Source of the DNA: Tessaracoccus flavescens
GTDB lineage: Bacteria; Actinomycetota; Actinomycetes; Propionibacteriales; Propionibacteriaceae
Assembly: GCF_001998865.1 (NCBI RefSeq)
Contig: NZ_CP019607.1
Span: forward strand, 806,001-870,000
DNA length: 64,000 bases
Direction: 5' to 3'
Shown one piece after another: positions 63,162 to 64,000 of the stretch. The translations under genes were made by a program, and so were the position numbers. A model generated the notes under the pieces. The model saw nothing but the letters and a program-made list of their open reading frames with translations. It did no database searches and had not been told where the DNA came from. Each line of letters opens with the position of its first letter. The stretch's first letter is position 1.

Positions 63162-64000
63162 GCGCCGACACGCTGAGGATCGCCGTGTGGTACGCCCGTG
63201 CCCGCTGGCTCACCCGCTTCCGGTCGCGGGCCCGGCTCGAGCGCTACCAGCGGCGACAGCTGCGTCGGCACCTGCGGTTCCTGCGTCGCGCCTCTCCCCT
63301 GTTCGGGAGCCTGCAGCCTCGAGCCCTCTACGAGCTCCCGGAACAGGACAAGGCCACGATGATGGCCGGCTTCAACGATCTGGTCACGGTGCCGGTCGAC
63401 CGTGACGAGGCCATGGCACTCGCCATCGCAGCCGAGCGGTCGCGCGCCTTCGACGCCTCCGTGCACGGCTGCTCCATCGGCCTGTCGACGGGGACCAGTG
63501 GCCACCGGGGGTTGTTCCTGGCGAGTCGCAGCGAGCGCGCGCAGTGGGCGGGAACGGTGCTGGCCAGGACCCTTCCGAGGCTCAGGGGGCAGCGCATCGC
63601 GCTGTTCCTGCGGGCTGGAAGCCAGCTCTACGACACGGTCGCGTCGCGCACCGTCCGCTTCGAATTCTTCGACACGTTCCTGCAGGTGGACGACCACCTG
63701 GCCCGCCTTGCCGAGCTGGACCCGACGATCCTGGTCGGCCCTCCCTCGGTGCTGCGCGGCCTCGCCGACGCGAGGATCCTGGGCCGTCTCCGCATCGCGC
63801 CCCAGAAGGTCTACTCGGTGGCCGAGGTGCTCACCCCGCTCGACGAGCAGCATCTGCGTGCGGGGTTCGGGGTCGCGCTCATCCACCAGATCTACCAGTG
63901 CACCGAAGGTTTCCTCGGCTGCACCTGCGAGCACGGAACCCTGCACCTGAATGAGGACGTGGTGCACGTCGAACGCGACCACCTCGACGAGCGACGCTTC
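63158..64000 (+). CDS. F390-synthetase-like (CoF synthetase) adenylate-forming enzyme, partial
   Basis: 281 codons visible, open to the window edge. The N-terminus is helical and Arg-rich. A Gly/Ser/Thr-rich loop GLSTGTSGHRGLF is the ATP-binding signature of the phenylacetate-CoA-ligase/F390 synthetase branch. YQCTEGFLGCTCEHGTLHL is the A5-like motif with extra Cys that marks this family. It should activate an acid as an adenylate. The pairing with an epimerase and an MBL hydrolase points to a small lipid or ketide pathway. Confidence 0.8.
   Translation, partial: MSADTLRIAVWYARARWLTRFRSRARLERYQRRQLRRHLRFLRRASPLFGSLQPRALYELPEQDKATMMAGFNDLVTVPVDRDEAMALAIAAERSRAFDASVHGCSIGLSTGTSGHRGLFLASRSERAQWAGTVLARTLPRLRGQRIALFLRAGSQLYDTVASRTVRFEFFDTFLQVDDHLARLAELDPTILVGPPSVLRGLADARILGRLRIAPQKVYSVAEVLTPLDEQHLRAGFGVALIHQIYQCTEGFLGCTCEHGTLHLNEDVVHVERDHLDERRF

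Overview
High-GC actinobacterial chromosome segment. The monomeric NADP isocitrate dehydrogenase, the DUF3073 protein, the DUF222/HNH gene, the short-type ProS, the gluABCD and MalEFG transporters and the very frequent start-codon-proximal TAnnnT boxes all fit an actinomycete. A facultatively anaerobic, nitrate-respiring member of the Propionibacteriaceae (Tessaracoccus-like) is my best guess, but that is inference from gene content only.

Layout. 0-2 kb: a broken minus-strand ORF, an alpha/beta hydrolase and a DUF3073 gene. 2-8.4 kb: idh, an SDR/AMP-ligase pair, a frameshifted membrane-protein gene, proS. 8.4-10.8 kb: purF-purM. 10.9-18.5 kb: a four-gene macrolide/lipoprotein-type ABC exporter operon (two very large FtsX-like permeases, two ATPases, one carrying an AbrB-like tail). 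18.5-21.3 kb: a 48-residue CxxC protein, an adhesin-like remnant and a DUF222/HNH gene with a LexA-box-like upstream site. 21.4-24.1 kb: a PatB/MalY-type aminotransferase coupled to nhaC. 24.16-25.74 kb: about 1.6 kb with no recognisable gene, holding four diverged copies of a ~200-bp repeat plus a long hairpin. 25.8-45.2 kb: a molybdenum/nitrate island. 45.3-49.8 kb: malEFG with a truncated lacI-type regulator. 50.1-53.3 kb: gluABCD. 53.4-56.4 kb: pntA-pntB. 56.5-59.2 kb: a winged-helix regulator with a frameshifted membrane partner, then a Nudix/unknown membrane protein pair. 59.2-64 kb: purB, small enzymes, and the start of an epimerase / metallo-beta-lactamase / F390-synthetase-like cluster that runs off the right edge.

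How the genes work together. The molybdenum island is nearly self-sufficient: molybdate uptake (modABC with a Mop-type regulator), pterin synthesis and Mo insertion (moaA, moaC, moaD, moaE, moeB, mogA, moeA, mobA), the nitrate reductase that consumes the cofactor (narGHJI) and two nitrate/nitrite carriers (narK1, narK2). moaA-moaD-mobA-narGHJI-narK1-narK2 looks like one transcript ending at a hairpin at 33057-33092. A divergent HTH protein with a C-terminal Cys cluster is the obvious candidate regulator.

A window-wide signature is a TAnnnT box placed exactly 6 or 7 bases before the start codon of at least 18 genes. This is what leaderless actinobacterial transcripts look like, and it helps fix many starts. 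About eight genes or fragments are broken (in-frame stop, single-base frameshifts, truncations). Several frameshifts lie in short homopolymers, so sequencing error must be excluded before calling decay. I see no tRNA, rRNA, CRISPR array or intact insertion sequence.
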